Source: an uncultured Bacteroidales bacterium (GTDB lineage: Bacteria; Bacteroidota; Bacteroidia; Bacteroidales; UBA932). Taken from it: 7,643 bases of DNA. The notes beneath the pieces are model-generated. The model worked only from the letters and a program-made list of their open reading frames with translations. It was not told the origin of the DNA and made no database searches. The stretch is taken from contig CALCUQ010000451.1 of NCBI GenBank assembly GCA_937906795.1, positions 1-7,643 on the forward strand, written 5' to 3'. Shown in pieces: positions 1-6,648 of this stretch. The position numbers were made by a program, and so were the translations under genes. Numbering within the stretch: the stretch's first letter is position 1; each line of letters begins with the position of its first letter.

Positions 1-2022
1 ATCAGAATTACAAAGAATATGTATCTCCCTATCATCAGTATTTACAAATCTTTTCCATAAAAACTCATCTTCAATACCAGTAATAGGATGACTTTGATAA
101 TAATACTCATCAACAAAAACTGTAACACTAATTTTAGGAAGTACTTTATCTGCATCATTTGACATATCTGCACTTTGGTGATCAAAATCGCTCAATGTTG
201 GATCATTAAGCCACAGCTTCACCTGTTGTTTCATATAGGAAACCAATTGAGTAATATCCATGATACCATCATTATGATAACCAGCAAGTCCATCTGAATA
301 AGTACCATCTGCATTTACTGCTGATTCTTTGTTATCGGAAGCTGTTCTCCAAATAGTACCAGTGCTTGCAAACTCTCTATTGGTATACATTCTTCTTTGA
401 TCTGAATAATAGTTACCACTACCATCTTTTTTGTTCAACCTAAAATGTGTCCACTTATAATCCAAATGATTGACAATTTCAATATCACCTTCTTTAATAG
501 GTTGTCCCACTGAAAAAGGTGTTCTTACCTCCCAAGTCATTTTATCAACAACACAATGCTCCGCATCAATTTTTCCTCCCTCAAAGAAATTTATCAAATG
601 AAAATCCAAAGTTTTAGAGACATAATGTGCATCACAAATAGCAATATCCTCTTTAGCAATAACTATAGAACCGGTTGCCCCAGGTTGATTCTCCTGAAAC
701 TCATTGCCAGGTTTGCTTGTCTCAACTTCCACTCTAATATTATTGACCGAATTTACAGTTACAGTATATGTATATGAGGTATTTCTCAAAGTATTATAAT
801 CTGCAATATTTCCATAAGAATCCTGAGTATCTCCATGTCCAGAAGGATCAATAGTTGCACTCCAATCACCAAGATGAATCAAATACTGCACCTCTCCTCC
901 TAAAATTTGGCCTGCATCATCATTTACAAGTTTCATTTCAACATAACCTGTAACCAGAACATAAGTTGAAAAATCGTTTGCATTCTCAAAAATTCTCATT
1001 TCTTTTGTTACAGGTACACCATCAACAGAATAATTTACTGTACACGTTTCATTTTCACCAGAAGCTGATTTTACTTGCTTACTCCTTTCCTGATACTTAC
1101 TGAAAGTGGAATTTTTAGGAGTCTGTCTATTTTCAAGCATATAGAAAGCAAACTCACCTGTATACCCATCTGGAAAAGATTCAAAGTTCACAAAACCCGT
1201 ATCAAAGAAATTGCCTGCATGTGATGAATAATTCGATGGAGTTTCATCTGGAATTACTACTCCATGATCACTGACACTCTCCATAATATATGCAGTTCTA
1301 GGAACATTAACAACCTTCCACTGTCGTGGTTCAAACTTTGTAATTGTTTGTCCTGACTCATCTGGTCTGTTTCCGGTCTTAAAAATGAACTTTACCTTAG
1401 AATCAAGTCTCTTAAGATGTAATGGAAAGTTTGCAGATGTCACAGAACCCTCATTAATAGTTACATCTTCTGCTTTTCCAGACATTGCAAATGTTGTATT
1501 ACGCATAACAATTGCCTGATTCATATACACATTAAAGTTCAAAAGATCTGATTCTGTATGAATATTATTTGCTAAAAGATCTGATGAAATTTTAACCATA
1601 TCAGCGTCAAGGTTGGCTAAAACATACATTTTAAGTCCACTTCCCGCAGGGGCTTTTACCTTTACTGTACCAGTAGTTTTACCAGCATCTGATGTAGCAT
1701 TATTAACAAACCAACAATCTTCATTATAAGTAGAAGAATTTACATTTGCTTCCGAATGGTTATTTGAATCAAAGTATTTCCCATATATTTTGTTACCATT
1801 ACCATCAAAAAGAAATATATACAGGTTAAAAATCTGACTCTCAGTTGTAATAGTTTGATGAGCCTTTGTTTCTACCTTTACATAATCAGACGCTCCAAAA
1901 TTTACTTTAAGCAAACCTTCTCCTCCCGACAATCCACTGCATAAAGGATTTTCCTCCCTTTCACATGATATTATGGAAAAAGCAATAAAAAATAAATATA
2001 TAATTACACCAATCTTTTTCAT
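1..2022 (-). CDS. Large surface lipoprotein with DUF4906-like region, C-terminus cut by window edge
   Basis: The frame is open for 674 codons from the ATG at 2022-2020 to the left edge, so the C-terminus is missing. The N-terminus has a Lys-Lys start, a hydrophobic stretch and a lipobox ending SIISC (Cys20), followed by acidic residues (EREE). Residues about 30-290 look like a fimbrillin-type beta-domain pair, with GLLKVNF, a VETKA motif (Lys53), then YIFLFDGNGN. Later come FYMLENRQ (293-300), YLIHLGDWS (380-388), RNTSYTYTVTVNSV (413-426), a PGATG turn near 448 and VFVDEYYY (635-642) followed by W656 and FVN. This order of motifs is what I recall for DUF4906 proteins, large lipoproteins commonly at the end of Bacteroidales fimbrial operons; the assignment is from memory, without a search. 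It starts 10 nt after gene E stops, so it is probably co-transcribed. A tip or adhesive subunit is a reasonable inference, but no binding function is visible. The stretch beyond about residue 460 has no motif I can name until the VFVDEYYY segment. Confidence 0.85.
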   Translation of the reverse strand, partial: MKKIGVIIYLFFIAFSIISCEREENPLCSGLSGGEGLLKVNFGASDYVKVETKAHQTITTESQIFNLYIFLFDGNGNKIYGKYFDSNNHSEANVNSSTYNEDCWFVNNATSDAGKTTGTVKVKAPAGSGLKMYVLANLDADMVKISSDLLANNIHTESDLLNFNVYMNQAIVMRNTTFAMSGKAEDVTINEGSVTSANFPLHLKRLDSKVKFIFKTGNRPDESGQTITKFEPRQWKVVNVPRTAYIMESVSDHGVVIPDETPSNYSSHAGNFFDTGFVNFESFPDGYTGEFAFYMLENRQTPKNSTFSKYQERSKQVKSASGENETCTVNYSVDGVPVTKEMRIFENANDFSTYVLVTGYVEMKLVNDDAGQILGGEVQYLIHLGDWSATIDPSGHGDTQDSYGNIADYNTLRNTSYTYTVTVNSVNNIRVEVETSKPGNEFQENQPGATGSIVIAKEDIAICDAHYVSKTLDFHLINFFEGGKIDAEHCVVDKMTWEVRTPFSVGQPIKEGDIEIVNHLDYKWTHFRLNKKDGSGNYYSDQRRMYTNREFASTGTIWRTASDNKESAVNADGTYSDGLAGYHNDGIMDITQLVSYMKQQVKLWLNDPTLSDFDHQSADMSNDADKVLPKISVTVFVDEYYYQSHPITGIEDEFLWKRFVNTDDREIHILCNSD

Positions 2023-2032
2023 ATATAACTAT

Positions 2033-3556
2033 TTAGTCAAATGTAGTTTCATTAGTTACTGAAGACCAACCTTCCACTTCAAAATTGAATGTTCCAAGCT
2101 CTGAATTGTGAGTTACATTTACTGTTAAATTTATGTGCTCATTTCTGCATATATGCTCCAAGGGTTGAGGAGCTCCATATTTATCAATAAAATTCACAGG
2201 ATAAGAACTAAAATAATCAACTTCTGGATCAACACCACTAAATTTCTTATATTGTGTTGTCACAGGCACTACTGTAACTTTACGCAAGTACCATAAATGT
2301 GTATTACCAGATGTCCCTGTAGCACCCAGAACACCATTTGAAGAAGAATTTATCTTTAAATAATATCTGCTAGAATACCTTGTATAACTAAAAGTTAAAC
2401 CAGTACCACTTGTAGAAATTGTAAACTCTCTACCACTTCCATTATTAACTAAAGAAACAGTAGATGAATTCATATCCAATTGTTTGCCAGAACTGACATT
2501 TGTAATGCGGCCATCAGAATCAAATGTCCAGAGATATAAATCCAGCTTTGAGTAATTAAGGATTTCCATATCGCCTGTGAAATCTTTTATAACCAGCGCA
2601 CTGCCACCTTCATTCACACCAAGATATTTAGTGTCAGAAGCTCTTGATCTTATCATAAATGTACTCTCATTATCATATACATTTGTATTGTCACCAACAA
2701 TATAAGATCCACCTATATCACCATTTTGTAAAGTAAATGAAGGCTGCGGAGCATCTTTTGCAACAAATCCTCCAGAAAACTGAATCTTAAATTGGGTTCC
2801 TATAGCTGGAGTTGTTTCGTACAAATATGTATCATACGCAACACCAGAATTACCTGCAGTAATTTTTATAACTTCTGTTTCTTTAAGATCCGGGAATAAC
2901 AAATCCTCTGAACCTGCAGGATTGCTATGATCATTTACAGGAAACAGGTATCCCATACTTTGATTTCTTTTACTCAAGCCAATGCTGCCTATATAAAGAT
3001 CTTTGTCGGGGACCATATTCCTGAATGTTACGGTAAACCTTCCAACAGACCTAATCAAATGTGCTTGAATTGTGTTGACTCCTGCACTTATAGCAACATC
3101 CATAACAAGAGATGAAGGCACACCCTGGTTTTCTGTATATTCGGGAGCATGTCCAGATGTAATTACATCCATAGCTTTATTTTTAAAATTATCATCTATA
3201 GCTCCGGTTGTATATGAATCCAAGCCTTGATAATTTGCCACAATATACAACTTATGCTCACCCCTTGGTATAGAATTGATTGTTACTGTAGAACTTGTAG
3301 CATTGGGTGTCGTAAAACTTACTTCCTCAATATTTCCCACTCCATCTACAAGCCACACTCTCAAAGTCTTGATTGTCCGGTCTGCCGGATCATCAATAAC
3401 AGCTTTAGAGCCGGCATATTGTTGTTGTTGCGCTATTTTAATGACAAGTGAGCCTTTGCCATCCTCTTCTGTATTAGGAAGTTCCTCCCTACTACAGCCC
3501 ATGAGCATGACAAGTGACATAAGTATTGAAAATGTAAATAATCTCTTAAGCATCAT
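2033..3556 (-). CDS. Fimbrillin-like lipoprotein with an internal beta-trefoil-like domain
   Basis: The product is 507 residues. It has a lipoprotein signal peptide with lipobox LMGC (Cys21) and a following SREE, pointing to surface display. GSLVIKI (35-41), SKA (50-52) and TLRVWLVDGVGNI (64-76) match the start of FimA/FimB-type pilin N-domains. HKLYIVANY (101-109) and IQAHLIRSVGRFTVTF (163-178) are the familiar N-domain strands, and YDTYLYETTP (241-250) falls where the C-domain begins. Residues about 298-427 form an extra, trefoil-like module (annotated separately). The fimbrillin fold then resumes with ICRNEHINLTVNV (469-481) and ends NFEVEGW. At 507 aa it is much longer than its 328-357 aa neighbours, and the inserted module accounts for most of the difference. 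The first ATG overlaps the stop of gene D in an ATGA; a second ATG follows at once, so the exact start could be one codon later. A minor or tip subunit with carbohydrate-binding ability is an inference from the domain, not shown. Confidence 0.85.
   Translation of the reverse strand: MMLKRLFTFSILMSLVMLMGCSREELPNTEEDGKGSLVIKIAQQQQYAGSKAVIDDPADRTIKTLRVWLVDGVGNIEEVSFTTPNATSSTVTINSIPRGEHKLYIVANYQGLDSYTTGAIDDNFKNKAMDVITSGHAPEYTENQGVPSSLVMDVAISAGVNTIQAHLIRSVGRFTVTFRNMVPDKDLYIGSIGLSKRNQSMGYLFPVNDHSNPAGSEDLLFPDLKETEVIKITAGNSGVAYDTYLYETTPAIGTQFKIQFSGGFVAKDAPQPSFTLQNGDIGGSYIVGDNTNVYDNESTFMIRSRASDTKYLGVNEGGSALVIKDFTGDMEILNYSKLDLYLWTFDSDGRITNVSSGKQLDMNSSTVSLVNNGSGREFTISTSGTGLTFSYTRYSSRYYLKINSSSNGVLGATGTSGNTHLWYLRKVTVVPVTTQYKKFSGVDPEVDYFSSYPVNFIDKYGAPQPLEHICRNEHINLTVNVTHNSELGTFNFEVEGWSSVTNETTFD
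2276..2665 (-). other. Beta-trefoil (ricin-like) domain inserted in the fimbrillin-like protein
   Basis: These bases encode residues about 298-427 of the 507-aa lipoprotein. Three imperfect units can be read. The first is FMIRSRASDTKYLGVN ending LYLWTF near 344. The second is ITNVSSGKQLDMNSS (351-365) ending EFTIS near 381. The third is FSYTRYSSRYYLKINSSS (389-406) ending LWYLRK near 426. Each has an opening strand, a small polar turn, a Tyr/Gln-Leu plus polar strand, and a closing strand with an aromatic. That is the pattern of ricin-type and fascin-type trefoils (the W-x-F, N-x-x-SGK-x-LD signature). The repeat is judged by eye, and sugar-binding residues cannot be assigned with confidence. 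Confidence 0.5.
3553..3556 (-). promoter_or_regulatory. ATGA stop-start overlap (translational coupling site)
   Basis: Read on the minus strand, the four bases ATGA hold both the start of the 507-aa lipoprotein and the TGA stop of the upstream fimbrillin. No convincing ribosome binding site precedes the start. Ribosomes finishing the upstream gene could therefore reinitiate here, keeping the two products in fixed proportion. This is the usual reading of such overlaps and has not been tested here. Confidence 0.7.
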
Positions 3557-4539
3557 AAATTAATATCTATGTTTGAATCAACACCTTTCCAGTCTTCTAT
3601 ATCCACTTTGAGTGAAAGACTTGCACCTTTAATTATTACTGTATATGTATATAATTTTCCTGGTTCCAAAACAACAGGTGGAATAGTTGCGTGATGCAAT
3701 GCACTACCTCCTTTATTTGTAGTAAAATTGAGAGATGTACCATCTGCAACAATACTTTGCGGAACAAGAAACACTACTCCATCATTATCAAAAACTGTTG
3801 CCGGAGTGGTTTTATTGAATAATTTGCTGCCAGACCACTCAAAAAGCTTTGTTTCATTATCTGTATATATTGGAATCCACCTAAAATCAGATAATGTTGC
3901 ATTTGTTCCATCCTCTCCATACATAAGTGTTCCTACAATTGTAAGCCCCTTAAGATAAAAAGAAGTTAAATAATCATCATTTTCTACAGATTCATGAAAT
4001 TTGACATTAAATTTCAATGCACTAAGTACATGCTTAAAGTTCATTTCAACAGTTCCAACACCTTCTTCCACTGGATATCTTTCCACATATGCCACTTGCA
4101 AATCATAATTCTGTACTCCCGATGAATATGACAAAGAAATCAGGTTTGCATCAGAACCGGAATTCAACAAATCATCTGCTATAATATCTTCATAAGGCCA
4201 AAATGCTCTAAATCTGTAATAATTGGATCTTACCCACTTTGCCAAAGGGGAATACTCCCATTCTGCGCCATTATATGTAACTTTCTGTGAAGCTGCAGTT
4301 TCAAAAACAGGTTCTGTAAAATTTGAATTTGTACCAGACCTTAATCCATAAACACCAAAAGACTTGCCCCTAAGTTCCGAATCAGTATCTACCAAAGAAG
4401 AACCGGCTTTTACAACTTCATCCACCTTGTCATTTCCTCCAGCAAAACTTATTAATGTATCCTGCGAAAACTCCTCCTTTGAGCATCCCGCAACAATAGG
4501 CAATAAAGCCAATAAAATATATATGGATATCCTCTTCAT
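3553..4539 (-). CDS. Fimbrillin family lipoprotein (Mfa-like pilin subunit)
   Basis: This is a 328-residue protein with a lipoprotein signal peptide and lipobox VAGC (Cys19), followed by SKEEF. ISFAGG (30-35) and VVKAGSS with Lys44 precede the first core strand SFGVYGL (60-66). WEYSPLAKW and YYRFRAFWP carry the Trp and Phe-rich strands typical of the Mfa_like_1 (PF13149) fimbrillin fold. MNFKHVLSALKFNV is the central 'F-x-H-x-x-S-x-L' strand and VVFLVPQS is the 'IPQ' strand of the C-domain. PGKLYTYTVII followed by IEDW is the standard end, and the tail NIDINL is hydrophobic. Length and all landmarks look intact. Its ATG lies 4 nt after the stop ending the broken fimbrillin upstream, and its TGA overlaps the start of the next gene. 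It is probably a shaft or accessory pilin, exported to the outer membrane and built into the pilus by strand exchange, as known for type V pili. Which pilus position it takes cannot be told. Confidence 0.9.
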   Translation of the reverse strand: MKRISIYILLALLPIVAGCSKEEFSQDTLISFAGGNDKVDEVVKAGSSLVDTDSELRGKSFGVYGLRSGTNSNFTEPVFETAASQKVTYNGAEWEYSPLAKWVRSNYYRFRAFWPYEDIIADDLLNSGSDANLISLSYSSGVQNYDLQVAYVERYPVEEGVGTVEMNFKHVLSALKFNVKFHESVENDDYLTSFYLKGLTIVGTLMYGEDGTNATLSDFRWIPIYTDNETKLFEWSGSKLFNKTTPATVFDNDGVVFLVPQSIVADGTSLNFTTNKGGSALHHATIPPVVLEPGKLYTYTVIIKGASLSLKVDIEDWKGVDSNIDINL

Positions 4540-4744
4540 GTATTTATTTCTTTGGATTAAGAACTACAACATTTTCTGGTGTTACTTTTATAGTGTACGT
4601 ATGTCTCTTGCCTGTTGATGGAATAACAATATCCGTCATATCCAACTCAACCTCCCTGTCAATAGATGACAAAGTACCTTCAACATTATAACTGTAAGAA
4701 ATTACAGGTTTAATGGATTGAGGTATAATCAAAAAATCCTCACC

Positions 4745-4845
4745 TTATCAGGCGGAGGAGGGCTGTCTTTCGCTTGAGGGCACCCGCATGACCAAGCGCT
4801 GGAAGTCGAGGATGTCAAGCATCGGCAGAATTGCCTTCTTGTCGC
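4745..4845. other. GC-rich segment of foreign composition inside the broken fimbrillin
   Basis: Counted by hand, 4751-4830 is 49 G/C in 80 bases (about 61%), against roughly one third in the surrounding genes. Codons read in the pilin frame here are GC-ending (ctg, ctc, gtg, cgg, ccc), unlike either flank. The segment ends at tandem stops TGA TAA (minus strand), after which normal AT-rich pilin sequence returns in the same frame. A 6-bp inverted repeat, cgcttg at 4771-4776 and caagcg at 4793-4798, lies inside. I do not recognise the sequence in either strand. It is too short for an insertion sequence and has no clear terminal repeats or target duplication. It could be an insertion-element remnant, a patch of illegitimate recombination or an assembly chimera. 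The boundaries are approximate. Confidence 0.65.
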
Positions 4846-5487
4846 TTTTCAGAACAATATCATTTTCATCCTTAAGTCCATACCATGCTGGTGATGGATT
4901 CTGATTAAAACTTCCAGAAGTACAAACCTGTTTAAGAACAAGTCTTGTAAGATTTATTGTAACATTACTGGGCGAAACAGAATATATCTGAAATGCCATC
5001 TTGCTCATAGGACTCCTGAAAACCAACTGCACAGGAGTGTCAATTTCTGGTTTTGACATATCTGTAACAGGATCTGCATATAAAAAATTATAATCTTTAT
5101 ATGAGTTAAAATCAACAAATTCTACCCCATTGTCTTTAGAAAATGAAGCCCCAGATGTAGAAGGAGAGAATGCAAAAAAGTTCATTTTATAAGTTTCAGA
5201 TGGCCACATATGCTGTTGTATAGTGTACCAGAATCCATTGTAAAACTTTACTTGCAAATCATCAAAAACCACCTCTGCATTTTCACCCTTACCCAACCAT
5301 GTTTCATTAACTGGGAGTTTATACCCCCATACACTAAATGGAATATCATTGGGATATACGATACTATGTGAATCTGATTTTGTATTGTTGCCAATAACTG
5401 CACTAAAGAAGATATTACATTGAGGATTGTAATCTTCTTCCTTACTGATACAAGAAGTAGCTATAAAAAGCAACAATATAGAAATCA

Positions 5488-5501
5488 ATATATATATATA
5501 T
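5488..5501. repeat. (AT)7 dinucleotide run in the signal peptide codons of the broken fimbrillin
   Basis: Seven AT units lie over codons 4-8, encoding part of the hydrophobic stretch YIYI. Gain or loss of one unit would shift the reading frame just after the start. Such runs can slip, but in an AT-rich genome this length can also arise by chance. Confidence 0.6.
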
Positions 5502-5509
5502 CCCTTATC

Positions 5510-5514
5510 CATCA
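5510..5514 (-). promoter_or_regulatory. TGATG stop-start overlap (translational coupling site)
   Basis: On the minus strand TGATG joins the TGA stop of the 357-aa fimbrillin to the ATG of the next one, sharing one base. No ribosome binding site is evident, so reinitiation by the terminating ribosome is the likely way the downstream gene is translated. The overlap also favours the ATG at 5512 over the TTG at 5515 as the real start. Confidence 0.65.
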
Positions 5515-6585
5515 AATACCTACATTAATATCACCGCCATTGATACTCTCCCAATCGGTAGGACTACCATTGAACGTTATATATTCATCTTTTGTACTTA
5601 TAGAGATTCTGTAAACAATTTTTTTTCCTGCATCCCAGAAAGACAATAAAGGAGAATATAGTTCAACCTCTGCTGGTATTTGAGCAACTCCACCTTTATT
5701 ATATCCAATAACAATCTTGGGCGGGTTAGCTCTTCCTGCAGCATTGGTAGGCTGTGGAATCATCATTGTTTCTTCAAATAATACTGCATCAACAGGCTTT
5801 GTAGGCGAACTCGTAAAATCATAATCCAATTGAATATTAGAAGAAACAGAGTTTGCATAATTACTTACGTTTGTCTGATTTGACCAGCCATTGGAAATAA
5901 AATCCCCTTGCGTATATATATTACTTAAAGTAAAGGATGTAATTTCAATCTTATCTGCATCTGCAATAGTTGTCCCTGTATGATCAGGCTCATTGGCATA
6001 CGAAACAAGAAACTGTACTGTACACAATTTGTGTCTGAATAAAGTTGGTACACCTGTTGTATAGTATAATCCTGCAGCAAGATTGGCAGATAAATCTTTA
6101 GCAACATCAGCTATAAGGACATCCTTATTGTTGTCAAAATATCCAGGTGTAGATGCAACTTGAAAATTATCCAGACAAATTCCTTGTACCACATTACAAC
6201 TGAATCCTGGCAAATCCTTAATTGAGTAAGGTGCATATGAAAAGAAAGTAAGAGAACTGCCATCTGTAGGCCAGAAGTAAAGAGAGGAACTTCTCCATAC
6301 TCCACTTACTTTTGAAATTTGAGCATTATTTATATATACTGGAATACCTGCATCATTCTTGTTTGCATCGTATGATTTCCCCGCTTCAAACTTATATGCA
6401 AAAGTTCCAAAAGTTCCAGAATATTCAGAAAAATTTGCTTTAGTTGCTGTATTTTGTTTTACCGGAGCAAGATTATACCATATTTCACATAACTGAGGTT
6501 CACTCTTCTCATTAGCGACACAAGAAGAAAGCATCAGCGCAATAACGGATACCACAAATAATAATATGTTTCTTTTAAAACTCAT
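5512..6585 (-). CDS. Fimbrillin family lipoprotein (Mfa-like pilin subunit)
   Basis: This 357-residue protein has a signal peptide ending ALMLSSC (Cys22). ATKAN with Lys49 precedes the first core strand GTFAYKF. LYFWP (102-106) is followed by SLTFFSYAPY. KDVLIADVAKDL then GVPTLFRHKLCTVQFLV forms the central strands. YTQGDF closes the N-domain, ETMMIPQP is the C-domain 'IPQ' strand, AGKKIVYRISI is the penultimate strand, and the protein ends with a Trp-Glu segment and a Gly-rich tail. All landmarks of the Mfa_like_1 (PF13149) family are present and in order. It most resembles the fimbrillin just upstream, sharing KD-x-x-x-A, GVPTLF and YTQG, so the two probably arose by duplication. The ATG at 6585 is the first in frame after the 63-nt gap, preceded by AT-rich sequence without a Shine-Dalgarno site, as is common in Bacteroidota. 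Likely a structural or accessory subunit of a type V pilus. Confidence 0.9.
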   Translation of the reverse strand: MSFKRNILLFVVSVIALMLSSCVANEKSEPQLCEIWYNLAPVKQNTATKANFSEYSGTFGTFAYKFEAGKSYDANKNDAGIPVYINNAQISKVSGVWRSSSLYFWPTDGSSLTFFSYAPYSIKDLPGFSCNVVQGICLDNFQVASTPGYFDNNKDVLIADVAKDLSANLAAGLYYTTGVPTLFRHKLCTVQFLVSYANEPDHTGTTIADADKIEITSFTLSNIYTQGDFISNGWSNQTNVSNYANSVSSNIQLDYDFTSSPTKPVDAVLFEETMMIPQPTNAAGRANPPKIVIGYNKGGVAQIPAEVELYSPLLSFWDAGKKIVYRISISTKDEYITFNGSPTDWESINGGDINVGI

Positions 6586-6607
6586 CTTGATCCAGAATTA
6601 AATAGTA

Positions 6608-6635
6608 CCCAAGGGCAGTTTCACCCACCCTTAGG
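6608..6635 (-). promoter_or_regulatory. Intercistronic hairpin between the first two fimbrillins
   Basis: In the minus-strand transcript CCTAAGGG (6635-6628) can pair with CCCTTGGG (6615-6608): eight pairs including one G-U, around a 12-nt loop. It sits in the only real gap of the operon, 14 nt after the upstream TAA. The 3' arm is followed by GTACTATTTAATT rather than a run of U, so it is not a standard intrinsic terminator. A partial terminator or an RNA-processing and stabilising element, giving more of the first pilin than of later ones, is plausible but inferred. Confidence 0.5.
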
Positions 6636-6648
6636 TTAAAATGTAATT

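Larger units (their letters stand above)
4544..5512 (-). pseudogene. Disrupted fimbrillin family lipoprotein
   Basis: The 5' part encodes 254 residues from the ATG at 5512-5510, which shares one base with the upstream TGA stop; a TTG one codon earlier is an unlikely start. The signal peptide ends IATSC (Cys21), followed by ISKEED. NTKSD carries Lys45, FSVWGYKL is the first core strand, HMWP (101-104) with NFFAFSP, and VQLVFRSPMSKMAFQ are standard fimbrillin strands. From about residue 224 the sequence becomes GC-rich and unlike a pilin (for example LDILDFQRLVMRVPSS), then meets TGA TAA at 4750-4745. The same frame continues below with GEDFLIIPQS, the expected 'IPQ' strand, through TGKRHTYTIKV to a TAA at 4546-4544. 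That final end is also short: the Trp-containing last strand present in the sister genes is missing after LNPKK. Together these suggest a dead gene, or one making a truncated pilin without its C-domain. A sequencing or assembly artefact in the GC-rich patch is not excluded. Confidence 0.8.

Noticed and set aside
3276..3563. Plus-strand open frame of 95 codons
   Set aside because: It lies wholly antisense to the start of the 507-aa lipoprotein, has no family features and mirrors its codons. Other plus-strand frames (556-777, 2927-3115, 3227-3451, 3728-3958, 4364-4618, 5420-5614) are rejected for the same reason.
4544..4732. Separate 62-codon gene starting at TTG 4732
   Set aside because: It is in frame with the upstream pilin fragment and begins inside the conserved 'IPQ' strand, so it is the detached 3' end of the broken gene.
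4736..4756. Resemblance to the anticodon arm of tRNA-Ile (CCTGATAAGGTGAGG on the minus strand)
   Set aside because: Only about 15 bases match, with one base missing from the usual sequence. The 5-bp stem does not pair properly and no other tRNA arm is present nearby.
4745..4852. Imperfect direct repeats TTATCAG (4745-4751) and TTTTCAG (4846-4852) flanking the GC-rich patch as a target duplication
   Set aside because: One mismatch in seven in AT-rich DNA is weak, and excision between the copies (101 nt) would not restore the pilin reading frame.
5925..6305. Two short minus-strand frames of 60 and 64 codons
   Set aside because: Both lie inside the 357-aa fimbrillin in another frame and show no signal peptide or domain. 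They are shadows.
6586..6648. Internal promoter in the gap between the first two fimbrillins
   Set aside because: TAATTCTG resembles the Bacteroides -7 element TAnnTTTG with one mismatch, but there is no TTTG-like -33 element at the right distance.
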